Shown here: positions 35,238-42,699 of the stretch, piece after piece
Numbering within the stretch: the first letter of the stretch is position 1
Layout of the letters: each line of letters opens with the position of its first letter
Assembly: GCF_011602485.2 (NCBI RefSeq)
Contig: NZ_CP050022.2
Span: forward strand, 2,996,001 to 3,060,000
Reading direction: 5' to 3'
DNA length: 64,000 nucleotides
Origin: Bradyrhizobium sp. 1(2017)
GTDB lineage: Bacteria; Pseudomonadota; Alphaproteobacteria; Rhizobiales; Xanthobacteraceae
Translations under genes and position numbers: made by a program
The notes under the pieces: generated by a model
What the model was told of the DNA's origin: nothing
Seen by the model: the letters and a program-made list of their open reading frames with translations, nothing else
The model's database searches: none

Positions 35238-35915
35238 ATGCATATCGAGCCAGGAGTGGTGACGGGCGCCAAGCTCGTGTTGAGTTACGCAACCGGCATC
35301 GCGGCAGGCGGCGTTGCCTTGAAGCTCGCAGTCGAGACCGTGCGCGAGCAGGGCGTCGGCTCGTTCGCCGCGCGCACGCTGGCCACCACGGCCCTCGTGT
35401 TCGTTTTCTTCGAGATCCTGCCGCACTTCCCGGTCGGGGTGTCGGAGGTGCATTTCATCCTCGGCTCGACGCTGTTCCTGCTGTTCGGCGCTGCGCCTGC
35501 CGCCTTCGGCCTCGCATTCGGCCTGCTGCTTCAAGGCCTGCTGTTCGAGCCGGTGGACCTGCCGCAATACGGCATGAACGTGACCACGCTGCTGGTGCCG
35601 CTGTTCGCCATTCAGGCCATCGCCACGCGCATCATCGGTCGCAACACCGCCTACGTCGATCTGAAGTACGGTCAGGCGCTGGCGCTTTCGACGACCTATC
35701 AGGCGGGCGTGATCGCCTGGGTCGCGTTCTGGGCGCTCTATGGCTCGGGCTTTGCGATGAGCAACCTCGCCAACATCGCAACCTTCGCGGCCTCCTATGC
35801 GCTGGTCATCGTGATCGAGCCGCTGGCCGATCTCGCCGTGCTGGCGCTGGCAAAGTCGCTGCGCGGTGTCACCGCGCCTGGCCTCGTCACTCCGCGCCTG
35901 CACAACGCGGCGTAA
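35238..35915 (+). CDS. CbiM-like energy-coupling-factor permease (cobalt uptake)
   Basis: Product of 225 aa, highly hydrophobic with about six membrane helices. It starts Met-His-Ile-Glu-Pro-Gly, keeping the N-terminal Met-His that binds Co/Ni in CbiM and NikM. The segment Phe-Pro-Val-Gly-Val-Ser-Glu-Val-His-Phe near residue 70 and the later Leu-Leu-Leu-Gln-Gly-Leu-Leu-Phe match the CbiM family. No CbiN, CbiQ or CbiO gene follows, so it would have to work alone or with partners encoded elsewhere. The cobalamin riboswitch upstream and cobF-cobT downstream support a cobalt role. AGGAAGG ribosome-binding site 9 nt ahead of the ATG. Confidence 0.8.
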   Translation: MHIEPGVVTGAKLVLSYATGIAAGGVALKLAVETVREQGVGSFAARTLATTALVFVFFEILPHFPVGVSEVHFILGSTLFLLFGAAPAAFGLAFGLLLQGLLFEPVDLPQYGMNVTTLLVPLFAIQAIATRIIGRNTAYVDLKYGQALALSTTYQAGVIAWVAFWALYGSGFAMSNLANIATFAASYALVIVIEPLADLAVLALAKSLRGVTAPGLVTPRLHNAA

Positions 35916-35922
35916 GAGATCA

Positions 35923-35953
35923 GCGAAGGGCGGCCGGTGCGGCCGCCCTTCGC
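35923..35953 (+). terminator. 14-bp perfect hairpin between the CbiM-like gene and cobF
   Basis: Arms 35923-35936 and 35940-35953 are perfect complements (GCGAAGGGCGGCCG and its reverse complement) around a 3-nt GTG loop. There is no T-run after it. It starts 8 nt after the CbiM-like stop. It may terminate or attenuate transcription, or mask translation initiation of cobF. Confidence 0.6.
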
Positions 35954-35960
35954 GCTCGCG

Positions 35961-36710
35961 ATGCTCACGCTCTCCCTGATAGGCATCGGTTGCGGCGATC
36001 CCGCGCAGCTCACGCGCGCCGCGATCGCTGCCATCAACGCCGCCGATCTCGTCCTGATCCCGCGCAAGGGGACGGCGAAATCCGATCTTGCGGATCTGCG
36101 GCGGACCATCTGCGCGGAGGTGCTCACCAGCGCGCGTGCGCGCATCGCCGAGTTCGATCTTCCCGTGCGCGACGCAGCCGAGGCGGATTACCGCAAGGGC
36201 GTGGACGATTGGCACGATGCCGTGGCCGCGACCTGGTCGCAGACGATCGCAAATCATCTCGAAGGCGACGGCAGGGTTGCGCTGCTGATCTGGGGCGATC
36301 CTTCGCTCTATGATTCCTCGCTGCGCATTGCGCGGCGGCTCGATCCACCACCGGCAATCGAGGTCGTGCCCGGCATCACCTCGATCCAGGCGCTGTGTGC
36401 GGCGCATGCGCTGCCGCTCAACGACATCGGCGAGCCGTTCCTGGTCACGACAGGCCGTCGCCTGCGCGAAGGCGGCTGGCCGCAAGGCGTCGACACCGTG
36501 GTGGTCATGCTCGACGGCGGCGCGGCGTTCCAGTCGCTCGATCCGGCCGGCCTCCACATCTGGTGGGGCGCTTACCTCGGCATGCAGGATCAGGTTATCA
36601 TGTCTGGTCCGCTCGCCGAAGTCGGCCCGCGCATCGTCGCCCTGCGGCAAGAGGCGCGCGAGCGGCATGGCTGGATCATGGACAGCTACATTCTCAAGCG
36701 CCTGATGTAA
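35961..36710 (+). CDS. cobF: Precorrin-6A synthase (deacetylating)
   Basis: Product of 249 aa, tetrapyrrole methylase family. It methylates C1 and removes the extruded acetyl group from precorrin-5. Seen: Ile-Gly-Ile-Gly-Cys-Gly-Asp-Pro near the N-terminus, Asp-Leu-Val-Leu-Ile-Pro-Arg-Lys-Gly, and Leu-Ile-Trp-Gly-Asp-Pro-Ser-Leu-Tyr-Asp. The start is uncertain: ATG 35961 follows the hairpin but has no clear ribosome-binding site, while GTG 35937 (adding 8 residues) is preceded by GAAGG but lies in the hairpin loop. cobF is typical of the aerobic pathway and completes the methylase set in this window. Confidence 0.92.
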   Translation: MLTLSLIGIGCGDPAQLTRAAIAAINAADLVLIPRKGTAKSDLADLRRTICAEVLTSARARIAEFDLPVRDAAEADYRKGVDDWHDAVAATWSQTIANHLEGDGRVALLIWGDPSLYDSSLRIARRLDPPPAIEVVPGITSIQALCAAHALPLNDIGEPFLVTTGRRLREGGWPQGVDTVVVMLDGGAAFQSLDPAGLHIWWGAYLGMQDQVIMSGPLAEVGPRIVALRQEARERHGWIMDSYILKRLM

Positions 36711-36720
36711 GCGAGGCAGC

Positions 36721-37773
36721 ATGCTCCCCGAATGGGTCTACAAAAAGTGCGCCGAGATCTCTGCCGTCCATCGCGAGGCGGCGATTGCGCGGCAGGCGCA
36801 ACTGACGAAGCCGACCGGTGCGCTCGGACGGCTGGAGCAACTCGCGATCGAACTGGCCGGCCTTCAGGCGACCGGGCAGCCACGTGCCGCGCGCGTGCCG
36901 ATCATCGTCTTCGCCGGCGATCATGGCATCGTCGCGCAGGGCGTGTCGGCCTATCCGCAAGAAGTGACCATCGCGATGATGGCGAATTTTGCCGCCGGCG
37001 GCGCCGCGATTTCGGTGCTGGCGCGCGAGCTCGGCTCCAGCCTGGAGGTGATCGACGCCGGCACGCTCGCGCAAGGAAAGATGGCGGGCGTCGTTACCGA
37101 CAAGCCGCGCTCTGGCACGCGCGATTTCAGCGTCGAAGCCGCGCTCATACCTGCCGAGTTGGCATCCGCCTTCGAAACCGGTCGGCGTGCGGTCGCGCGC
37201 GCGGAGGTCCATCAGCCCGATCTTCTTGTCTTCGGAGAGATGGGCATCGGCAACACCACGGCGGCGGCGGCGATTGCAGCAAGCCTGCTCGGCATCAACG
37301 CCGAGGAGATCGCGGGCAGCGGTACCGGTGTCGATGCGGCCGGCCGCACGCACAAGGCGCGCGTGATCGACGCTGCGATCGCGCGCCATGGCATTGCGGG
37401 AGCGGCGCCGGAGCAGATCCTGTGTGCCGTCGGCGGTTTGGAGATCGCGGCGATCTGCGGCGCGATCATCGCGGCTGCGCAAGCGCGCATTCCCGTATTG
37501 ATCGACGGCTTCATCGTGTCGGTCGCAGCGCTGGCGGCGGTGCGGATCAACCCGTCGTGCCGGCCATTCCTGCTGCCGTCGCACCAGTCGGCGGAGCAGG
37601 GACATCGGCTGGTGCTCCGCGCGCTCAACGTGCAGCCGCTGATCAGCCTCGATCTCAGGCTCGGCGAGGGATCGGGCGCGGCGGTCGCGCTCCCCCTCGT
37701 GAGGCTCGCCTGCAGCCTTCACAACGGCATGGCAACCTTTGCGCAGGCCAATGTGCCTGACAGGCCTAGCTGA
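36721..37773 (+). CDS. cobT: Nicotinate-nucleotide-dimethylbenzimidazole phosphoribosyltransferase (alias CobU of P. denitrificans)
   Basis: Product of 350 aa. It activates 5,6-dimethylbenzimidazole to alpha-ribazole phosphate using nicotinate mononucleotide. Family motifs seen: Lys-Pro-Thr-Gly-Ala-Leu-Gly-Arg-Leu-Glu near residue 30, Phe-Ala-Gly-Asp-His-Gly-Ile, Gly-Glu-Met-Gly-Ile-Gly-Asn-Thr-Thr, Gly-Thr-Gly-Val, and near the C-terminus Leu-Arg-Leu-Gly-Glu-Gly-Ser-Gly-Ala with the catalytic Glu. It begins 10 bp after cobF. The 3' end overlaps the convergent phosphatase gene by 8 bp. Confidence 0.96.
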   Translation: MLPEWVYKKCAEISAVHREAAIARQAQLTKPTGALGRLEQLAIELAGLQATGQPRAARVPIIVFAGDHGIVAQGVSAYPQEVTIAMMANFAAGGAAISVLARELGSSLEVIDAGTLAQGKMAGVVTDKPRSGTRDFSVEAALIPAELASAFETGRRAVARAEVHQPDLLVFGEMGIGNTTAAAAIAASLLGINAEEIAGSGTGVDAAGRTHKARVIDAAIARHGIAGAAPEQILCAVGGLEIAAICGAIIAAAQARIPVLIDGFIVSVAALAAVRINPSCRPFLLPSHQSAEQGHRLVLRALNVQPLISLDLRLGEGSGAAVALPLVRLACSLHNGMATFAQANVPDRPS

Positions 37774-38338
37774 TCCGTTGATTGACCGACACGACACGCC
37801 AGCCGCTGGCGAGCCGGTCGATCCGGGTCAGCGACAGCGGATCGATCACGAAGCGCAGCGCTGCTTCGGGTGTGAGATCGAGCGCGATGCAGAGCACCGC
37901 GCGGATCGTGCCGGAATGCACGACGAGCGTTGCTGGTCCAGCTCCGACCCGTGCGAGCCCCAGCCGGGCGCGCACGACCTGATCCTCAAAGCTCTCGCCG
38001 CCCGGCGGCCGCCCGTGCGCCGGATCGCTCCAGAACCGCGCGTAGGCCTCGTCGCCTTCCGCGGCGATGTCGTCATGCCGGCGGCCGGTCCATTCGCCAA
38101 AATCCTGCTCGCTGAATTCGGGCATCAGCTCGGGTGCAAGTCCCAGCGCTCGCGCGGTCTCGACCGTGCGCCGCGACGGGCTGGCGTAGCTCGCGGCGCC
38201 TTTCGGGAGGTGCTGCCGCAGCGCCTGCAATGGCCTGGGATCGCCGAGATCGGCCGGCGCGTCGGCCGCATGGATCGTCCCTTTGATGCCGTCGACCGGC
38301 GCATGCCGTATCAGCCAGAGGAAGGTCTCGCCTTCCAT
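37766..38338 (-). CDS. cobC: Histidine phosphatase, putative alpha-ribazole phosphatase
   Basis: Product of 190 aa in the phosphoglycerate-mutase-like histidine phosphatase superfamily. The Arg-His-Ala motif carries the phosphorylated histidine (His12); a second histidine is in Leu-Val-Val-His-Ser-Gly-Thr. The neighbouring cobT makes alpha-ribazole phosphate, so removal of that phosphate is the likely role, but the superfamily is broad. The start at 38338 was chosen because the usual Leu-Ile-Arg-His then falls at residue 9-12; an upstream ATG at 38389 would add 17 atypical residues. Confidence 0.8.
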   Translation of the reverse strand: MEGETFLWLIRHAPVDGIKGTIHAADAPADLGDPRPLQALRQHLPKGAASYASPSRRTVETARALGLAPELMPEFSEQDFGEWTGRRHDDIAAEGDEAYARFWSDPAHGRPPGGESFEDQVVRARLGLARVGAGPATLVVHSGTIRAVLCIALDLTPEAALRFVIDPLSLTRIDRLASGWRVVSVNQRIS

Positions 38339-38389
38339 GCTCGCCTCCAAGGAAGTTGGCCACTGTGGCCATCGCGCCGCAACTAGCAC

Positions 38390-38419
38390 ATTGACTCTAT
38401 CTCGACGGTAATCCTAGAT
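38390..38419 (+). promoter_or_regulatory. Candidate housekeeping promoter for riboswitch 3
   Basis: ATTGAC at 38390-38395 and CTAGAT at 38414-38419, 18 nt apart, close to the rhizobial sigma-70 pattern CTTGAC-N17-CTATAT. It ends just before the aptamer, as expected for a leader promoter. Confidence 0.55.
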
Positions 38420-38424
38420 GCTCG

Positions 38425-38600
38425 CGACGGTTTTCCCGAGAGGGAATGAAAAGGGAATGCGGTGCGGGGACATTGTCCCCAATGCCGCGGCTGCCCCCGC
38501 AACTGTAAGCGGTGAATCCTTCGTCGGAAGCCACTGGGTCCTCGGTCCCGGGAAGGCGACGAAGCGGTCACGACCCGCGAGCCAGGAGACCTGCCGTCAG
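38425..38600 (+). promoter_or_regulatory. Cobalamin riboswitch 3, upstream of the TonB-dependent receptor
   Basis: Closest of the three to consensus: GGGAATGCGGTG from 38454; the core GCGGCTGCCCCCGCAACTGT within 38487-38512; GCCACTGGG at about 38530; GGGAAGG at about 38550; and the B12 box GAGCCAGGAGACCTGCC at 38579-38595. About 125 nt of leader follow before the receptor GTG at 38726, room for an expression platform, but I could not settle its fold. Confidence 0.95.
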
Positions 38601-38725
38601 CCGTGGTCACACGCGAAGTGTCGGTCGGGGAGTACAGACATTCGGCTTCATCGGACGGCTTAAAAGCCCAGGATGAGACCTCGTTCGCTGTGACGTGCCA
38701 CTGACGTCATACCGAGGCCTAAACC

Positions 38726-41083
38726 GTGCCTTCCATCCCGGGTGTACGACCACGCAAATTCCTGCTCGCGTCTGCGGCGCTTACGTCGCTGGCCGCCGCC
38801 GATGTTCCTGCCGCGCTGGCGCAGCAGGCCCGCGAACCCGTGCCGCCCGTCGAGGTGTCGCCCGCTCAATCCCGCAAGCAGGCGAGGCCAGTCAGCCGGG
38901 AGGCGCAGAGCACACGCCGTGCGGCTGCACGCAGGCCGGCGGCCGCATCCGCAGTGCCCAAGCCTGTCTTTCCAACCGATGCAGCGCAAACGCCGCTCAA
39001 CACCAATGTGATCGCCGAAAGCGCCTCGCGCCTCGGCTTGACGGTGCAGGAGACGCCCGCGACCGTCGAGGTGATCTCGGCCCGGACCATGCGCGAGCAG
39101 GGCTATCGCACCGTGTCCGAGGTGGCGCAGGGCGCGGTCGGCGTCACCTCCGGCGACAATCCGGCCGAGCCCGCGGCCTTCTCCATGCGCGGCTTCACCA
39201 ACAGCCAGATCAACACGCTCTACAACGGCATCAAGATCGGCCCGCAGAACATGACCTCGCGGATCACGGATACCGCGAATCTGGAAGCCGTGGAGTTCGT
39301 GAAAGGCCCGGCTTCGGTGATGTCGGGCGAAGGCGCCGCCGGCGGCGCGATCAACCTCGTCACCAAACAGCCGTACACCGGTCCGATCCGGAACGAGGCG
39401 GATTTCTCCTGGGATTCGCTGAACTCGTTCCGCGCGCATTATGGTTCGGGCGGCAGTACCAATGTGCAGGGCTTGGACTATCGCTTCGACATCAGCCGCG
39501 CCTCACTCAATGGTTTTGCCGACGACACCAACACCAAGACGTTCGACGTCTCCGGGCAGCTCAACTATCGCGTCTCCGACAGCCTCAAGATCTGGGGCGC
39601 GATCGAGTATCGGGAGGACCGCTCCAAGGCCTATTGGGGTGCGCCGCTGGTGCCGATCGCCTACAGCGGCGCGCACGCGACGAGCGGCATTGTCTCCGGC
39701 AACTACGTCTCCAACTACAACGGAACCAATCTCGGTGCCGTCACCATCGACGACCGCACCTTCAACACCAATTACAACGTGCTCGACAATCGCAACGTGG
39801 CACAGGAGGTCTGGCTGCGCGGCGGCTTCGAGCTGAAGCTGGCGCCGGACCTCACGCTGAAGAGCCAGGCCTATGGCTATGGCGCGGAACGCTCGTGGTT
39901 CAACAACGAGATCGAGGCGTTCAATTCCACCACGAACCTGGTCGATCGCGAGCGCTTCTATGTCGCGCACAGCCAGCGTCTGGTCGGCAACATCACCGAC
40001 CTGATCTGGGACAGCAATATTGCAGGCTTCGACAACCGGCTAGTGACGACGCTGTCGTCGAGCTATCTCGATTTCGTCAGGCCCGGCGCGGCAAACTTTC
40101 CCGGCGATTCCGTTTCGCTGGTCGATCCCAACCGCGGGTTTTACGGCCTGCTCACGACGCAGCAGCAGACCGCGCGCATCGACAACGAAGCGCTGTCGTT
40201 CGAGGACCGGCTGAGGCTGACACGCAGCTTCGCGCTGGTCGGCGGCCTGCGCGTCGAGCATATCGGCCTCGACCGCAATTCGACCGACGTCAACGGGCTG
40301 GTGAAGGCGGGCTTCCCGTTCACGAATGACTGGGCCCCGGTGACGGGTCGGATCGGCTACACCTGGGATGCCATTCCCGGGCTGACCTTCTACAGCCAGT
40401 ACGCCACCGGCGCCGACGTCGCGGCGAACAACATCTTCCTGCTGGGGCCGACCCAGCCGCTCGACCTGACCACCGCGCGCACCTATGAGACCGGTGTCAA
40501 ACATCTGTTCTGGGACAACCGGGCGGAGTGGTCGTTCGCGGCCTATGACATCCTGCGCAAGAACGTCTACGCCGCGGCCGGCGGCATGCAGCTCAACATC
40601 GCCGGGCGGCAGGAATCGAAGGGCGTGGAGCTTGCGGCGGCCATCCGCCCGATCGAGCCGTTGCGGCTGTGGGGCAACATCGCCTATGTCGACGCGCGCT
40701 ATGCCGACTATAATTTCGTGGGCGGCTCGTTCTCCGGCAACACGCCGCCGAACGTGCCGCGCATCGTCGCGAACGCCGGCGCGTCCTGGCGCTTCTTCAC
40801 GCCCTGGCCGGTGGAGCTCGGCATCACCGGCCGTCACGTCGGCGATCGTTACAACACCGACGCCAACGTCGTGACGATGAAGGCCTACACGGTGGCCGAC
40901 GTCTATGCCTTCGTCGACATCCCCAGAACGGTGTTCAACGCGGTCGACAAGGCCCGCCTGACGTTCCGCGTCCGCAACATCACCGACAAGCGCTACGCGA
41001 TCTGGGGCGATCCGTTCTATCCCGATCAGATCCTCCTGGGCGCGCCGCGCACCTACGAACTCTCGGCGGCGTTCAAATGGTGA
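38726..41083 (+). CDS. TonB-dependent outer-membrane receptor, siderophore-receptor type, under cobalamin riboswitch
   Basis: Product of 785 aa. A signal peptide ends near Ala-Leu-Ala-Gln; residues about 33-85 are an Arg/Ala/Pro-rich linker; a plug domain follows at about 95-215 with Ser-Met-Arg-Gly-Phe and Val-Glu-Phe-Val-Lys-Gly-Pro-Ala-Ser-Val-Met-Ser-Gly; the rest is a 22-strand-type barrel ending in Trp. By sequence it looks like ferric-siderophore receptors, and it is longer than typical BtuB (about 600 aa). The cobalamin riboswitch directly upstream argues for uptake of cobalamin, cobinamide or another cobalt complex. The start is GTG with GAGG 8 nt before it; no in-frame ATG exists before the plug. 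The PepSY gene follows after 12 bp. Confidence 0.88.
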   Translation: MPSIPGVRPRKFLLASAALTSLAAADVPAALAQQAREPVPPVEVSPAQSRKQARPVSREAQSTRRAAARRPAAASAVPKPVFPTDAAQTPLNTNVIAESASRLGLTVQETPATVEVISARTMREQGYRTVSEVAQGAVGVTSGDNPAEPAAFSMRGFTNSQINTLYNGIKIGPQNMTSRITDTANLEAVEFVKGPASVMSGEGAAGGAINLVTKQPYTGPIRNEADFSWDSLNSFRAHYGSGGSTNVQGLDYRFDISRASLNGFADDTNTKTFDVSGQLNYRVSDSLKIWGAIEYREDRSKAYWGAPLVPIAYSGAHATSGIVSGNYVSNYNGTNLGAVTIDDRTFNTNYNVLDNRNVAQEVWLRGGFELKLAPDLTLKSQAYGYGAERSWFNNEIEAFNSTTNLVDRERFYVAHSQRLVGNITDLIWDSNIAGFDNRLVTTLSSSYLDFVRPGAANFPGDSVSLVDPNRGFYGLLTTQQQTARIDNEALSFEDRLRLTRSFALVGGLRVEHIGLDRNSTDVNGLVKAGFPFTNDWAPVTGRIGYTWDAIPGLTFYSQYATGADVAANNIFLLGPTQPLDLTTARTYETGVKHLFWDNRAEWSFAAYDILRKNVYAAAGGMQLNIAGRQESKGVELAAAIRPIEPLRLWGNIAYVDARYADYNFVGGSFSGNTPPNVPRIVANAGASWRFFTPWPVELGITGRHVGDRYNTDANVVTMKAYTVADVYAFVDIPRTVFNAVDKARLTFRVRNITDKRYAIWGDPFYPDQILLGAPRTYELSAAFKW

Positions 41084-41095
41084 GGCCTTGAGCGC

Positions 41096-42529
41096 ATGCT
41101 GAGCGCGATCGTCCTGTTGCACCGCTGGCTCGGGATCGCGTTCTGCCTGCTGTTTGCGATGTGGTTCGCGACCGGGATCGTGATGCACTTCGTTCCGTTT
41201 CCGTCGCTGACGGCAGCGGAGCGATTTGCCGGACTCGTGCCGCTGGATCGCGGCGAAACCAGGATTTCGATCGCAGACGCCGTGGCGGCGAGCGGGATCG
41301 CGGATGCTACGCGCGTTCGGCTGATCCAGCGGAGCGATGGCGCTGTCTACATCGTGTCGGGCCTGTCCGGCTCGCGCGCGGTCCGTGCTTCCGACGGGCA
41401 GGATGCGGCCGTGATGTCCGCCGATGTCGCACTCGCCATCGCAGAAGGTCATGCCCGTCAGCGCGGGCTCGATGTGGCACGGGCTGCGATCGTCGCGAGA
41501 TCGAACTACGACCAATGGAGCGTGCCGAACGGTTTCGATCGTCATCGTCCGTTGTTTCGCGCTGCTCTCGGCGATGCCGCTGCAACGGAGATCTATGTCT
41601 CGTCGCCGACCGGCGAGATCGTGCTTGATACGACGCGTAGCGAACGCGCGTGGAATTGGGCCGGCAGCGTGCTGCACTGGATCTATCCGACGGTTTTGCG
41701 ACGCAACTGGGCGCTGTGGGACCGGGTGGTCTGGACGCTGTCGCTGCTGGCGCTGATCGCAGCATTGCTCGGTGCGGTGCTCGGAATCGTGCGGATCCAG
41801 CCGCGCGCAGGCCGGATCTCTTCGCCATACCGGGGCTGGCATGCGCTGCATCATCTTATAGGCCTTGCGGCGGCGGTCTTCCTGCTGAGCTGGATTTTCA
41901 GCGGCTGGCTCTCGATGGATCACGGCCGACTGTTCTCGCGCGGGCAATTAACCCCGACGGAGGCCGGCGTGATGAACGCCGCGCCGGATTGGAGAGAGGC
42001 CGCATCGCTCGATCGGCAGCCAATATCTCCCTCGGCTCGCGAGGCCGAATGGTTGGCCTTCAACGGTAACATCTATCGGCGCGATCGGATCGGCCTGCAC
42101 GGTCAGACATTGATCAGCGCGGGAGGTGCGCCTCGCGACGGAGGGGCGGCATTCCTGGATGTGCACGAGATCGGGGCGTTGACGGCGCGCCTCGCCGCTG
42201 GCTGCACCGCACCGTCGCTGCTCGCCGGCAACGATGACTATCCGGCGCGATCCGTGATCCCGGGTGCACCGGTCTACCGCTCCGCCTGTGGCGACCTCTG
42301 GTTCGATGTCGACGGCGCCGATGGCAGCGTGCTGCAAAGACTGGACCCGTCGCGGCGCGCTTATCGTTGGCTCTACGGTGCGCTGCACACGCTTGATTTT
42401 CCGATTTTTCTGGCCCATCCGCGGCTGCGTGATGTCGTGATCGTCGGCCTCTGTGCGCTCGGGCTGGTGTTCTCCGTCACCGGCATCGTCATCGGTTGGC
42501 GGCGCTTGCGATCCTCGCTGGCAGCCTGA
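41096..42529 (+). CDS. PepSY-associated transmembrane protein, putative inner-membrane reductase
   Basis: Product of 477 aa. Membrane helices are visible near the N-terminus (residues about 7-28), around 205-225, 250-275 and at the C-terminus (about 440-465), with large periplasmic loops. Conserved His residues lie at or near the helices, e.g. Leu-His-Arg-Trp-Leu-Gly at the start and His-Ala-Leu-His-His-Leu-Ile-Gly in the third helix. This is the layout of PepSY_TM proteins such as FoxB-type ferric-siderophore reductases. It is 12 bp downstream of the receptor and should share its riboswitch. Likely role: reductive release of the imported corrinoid or metal in the periplasm; this is inference. 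Confidence 0.82.
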   Translation: MLSAIVLLHRWLGIAFCLLFAMWFATGIVMHFVPFPSLTAAERFAGLVPLDRGETRISIADAVAASGIADATRVRLIQRSDGAVYIVSGLSGSRAVRASDGQDAAVMSADVALAIAEGHARQRGLDVARAAIVARSNYDQWSVPNGFDRHRPLFRAALGDAAATEIYVSSPTGEIVLDTTRSERAWNWAGSVLHWIYPTVLRRNWALWDRVVWTLSLLALIAALLGAVLGIVRIQPRAGRISSPYRGWHALHHLIGLAAAVFLLSWIFSGWLSMDHGRLFSRGQLTPTEAGVMNAAPDWREAASLDRQPISPSAREAEWLAFNGNIYRRDRIGLHGQTLISAGGAPRDGGAAFLDVHEIGALTARLAAGCTAPSLLAGNDDYPARSVIPGAPVYRSACGDLWFDVDGADGSVLQRLDPSRRAYRWLYGALHTLDFPIFLAHPRLRDVVIVGLCALGLVFSVTGIVIGWRRLRSSLAA

Positions 42530-42532
42530 AAT

Positions 42533-42551
42533 GAGCCGCAATTTGCGGCTC
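42533..42551 (+). terminator. Hairpin after the PepSY gene
   Basis: GAGCCGCA-ATT-TGCGGCTC, 8-bp perfect stem 3 nt after the stop codon, without a T-run. Probable end of the receptor-PepSY transcript. Confidence 0.45.
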
Positions 42552-42685
42552 GATCCGGTACCGGGTCAGCAGACCAGCAATGCCTTGTGGCGGCATCATT
42601 GATCCTTTTCGCCGGCGGCCTTTCGGTGTAGCTCTGCGCTCGCCCGAAACGGCGGCACCGACCCGTCGAAGCCCGAAAATCATGC

Positions 42686-42690
42686 AGGAG
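42686..42690 (+). promoter_or_regulatory. Shine-Dalgarno deciding the aldehyde dehydrogenase start
   Basis: AGGAG lies 9 nt ahead of ATG 42700, favouring it over ATG 42682 and the longer upstream frame. Confidence 0.5.
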
Positions 42691-42699
42691 ACAGCAAGG

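Noticed and set aside
38726..41083. Naming the receptor btuB
   Set aside because: The riboswitch supports corrinoid uptake, but length and plug motifs fit siderophore receptors; a firm symbol is not justified.
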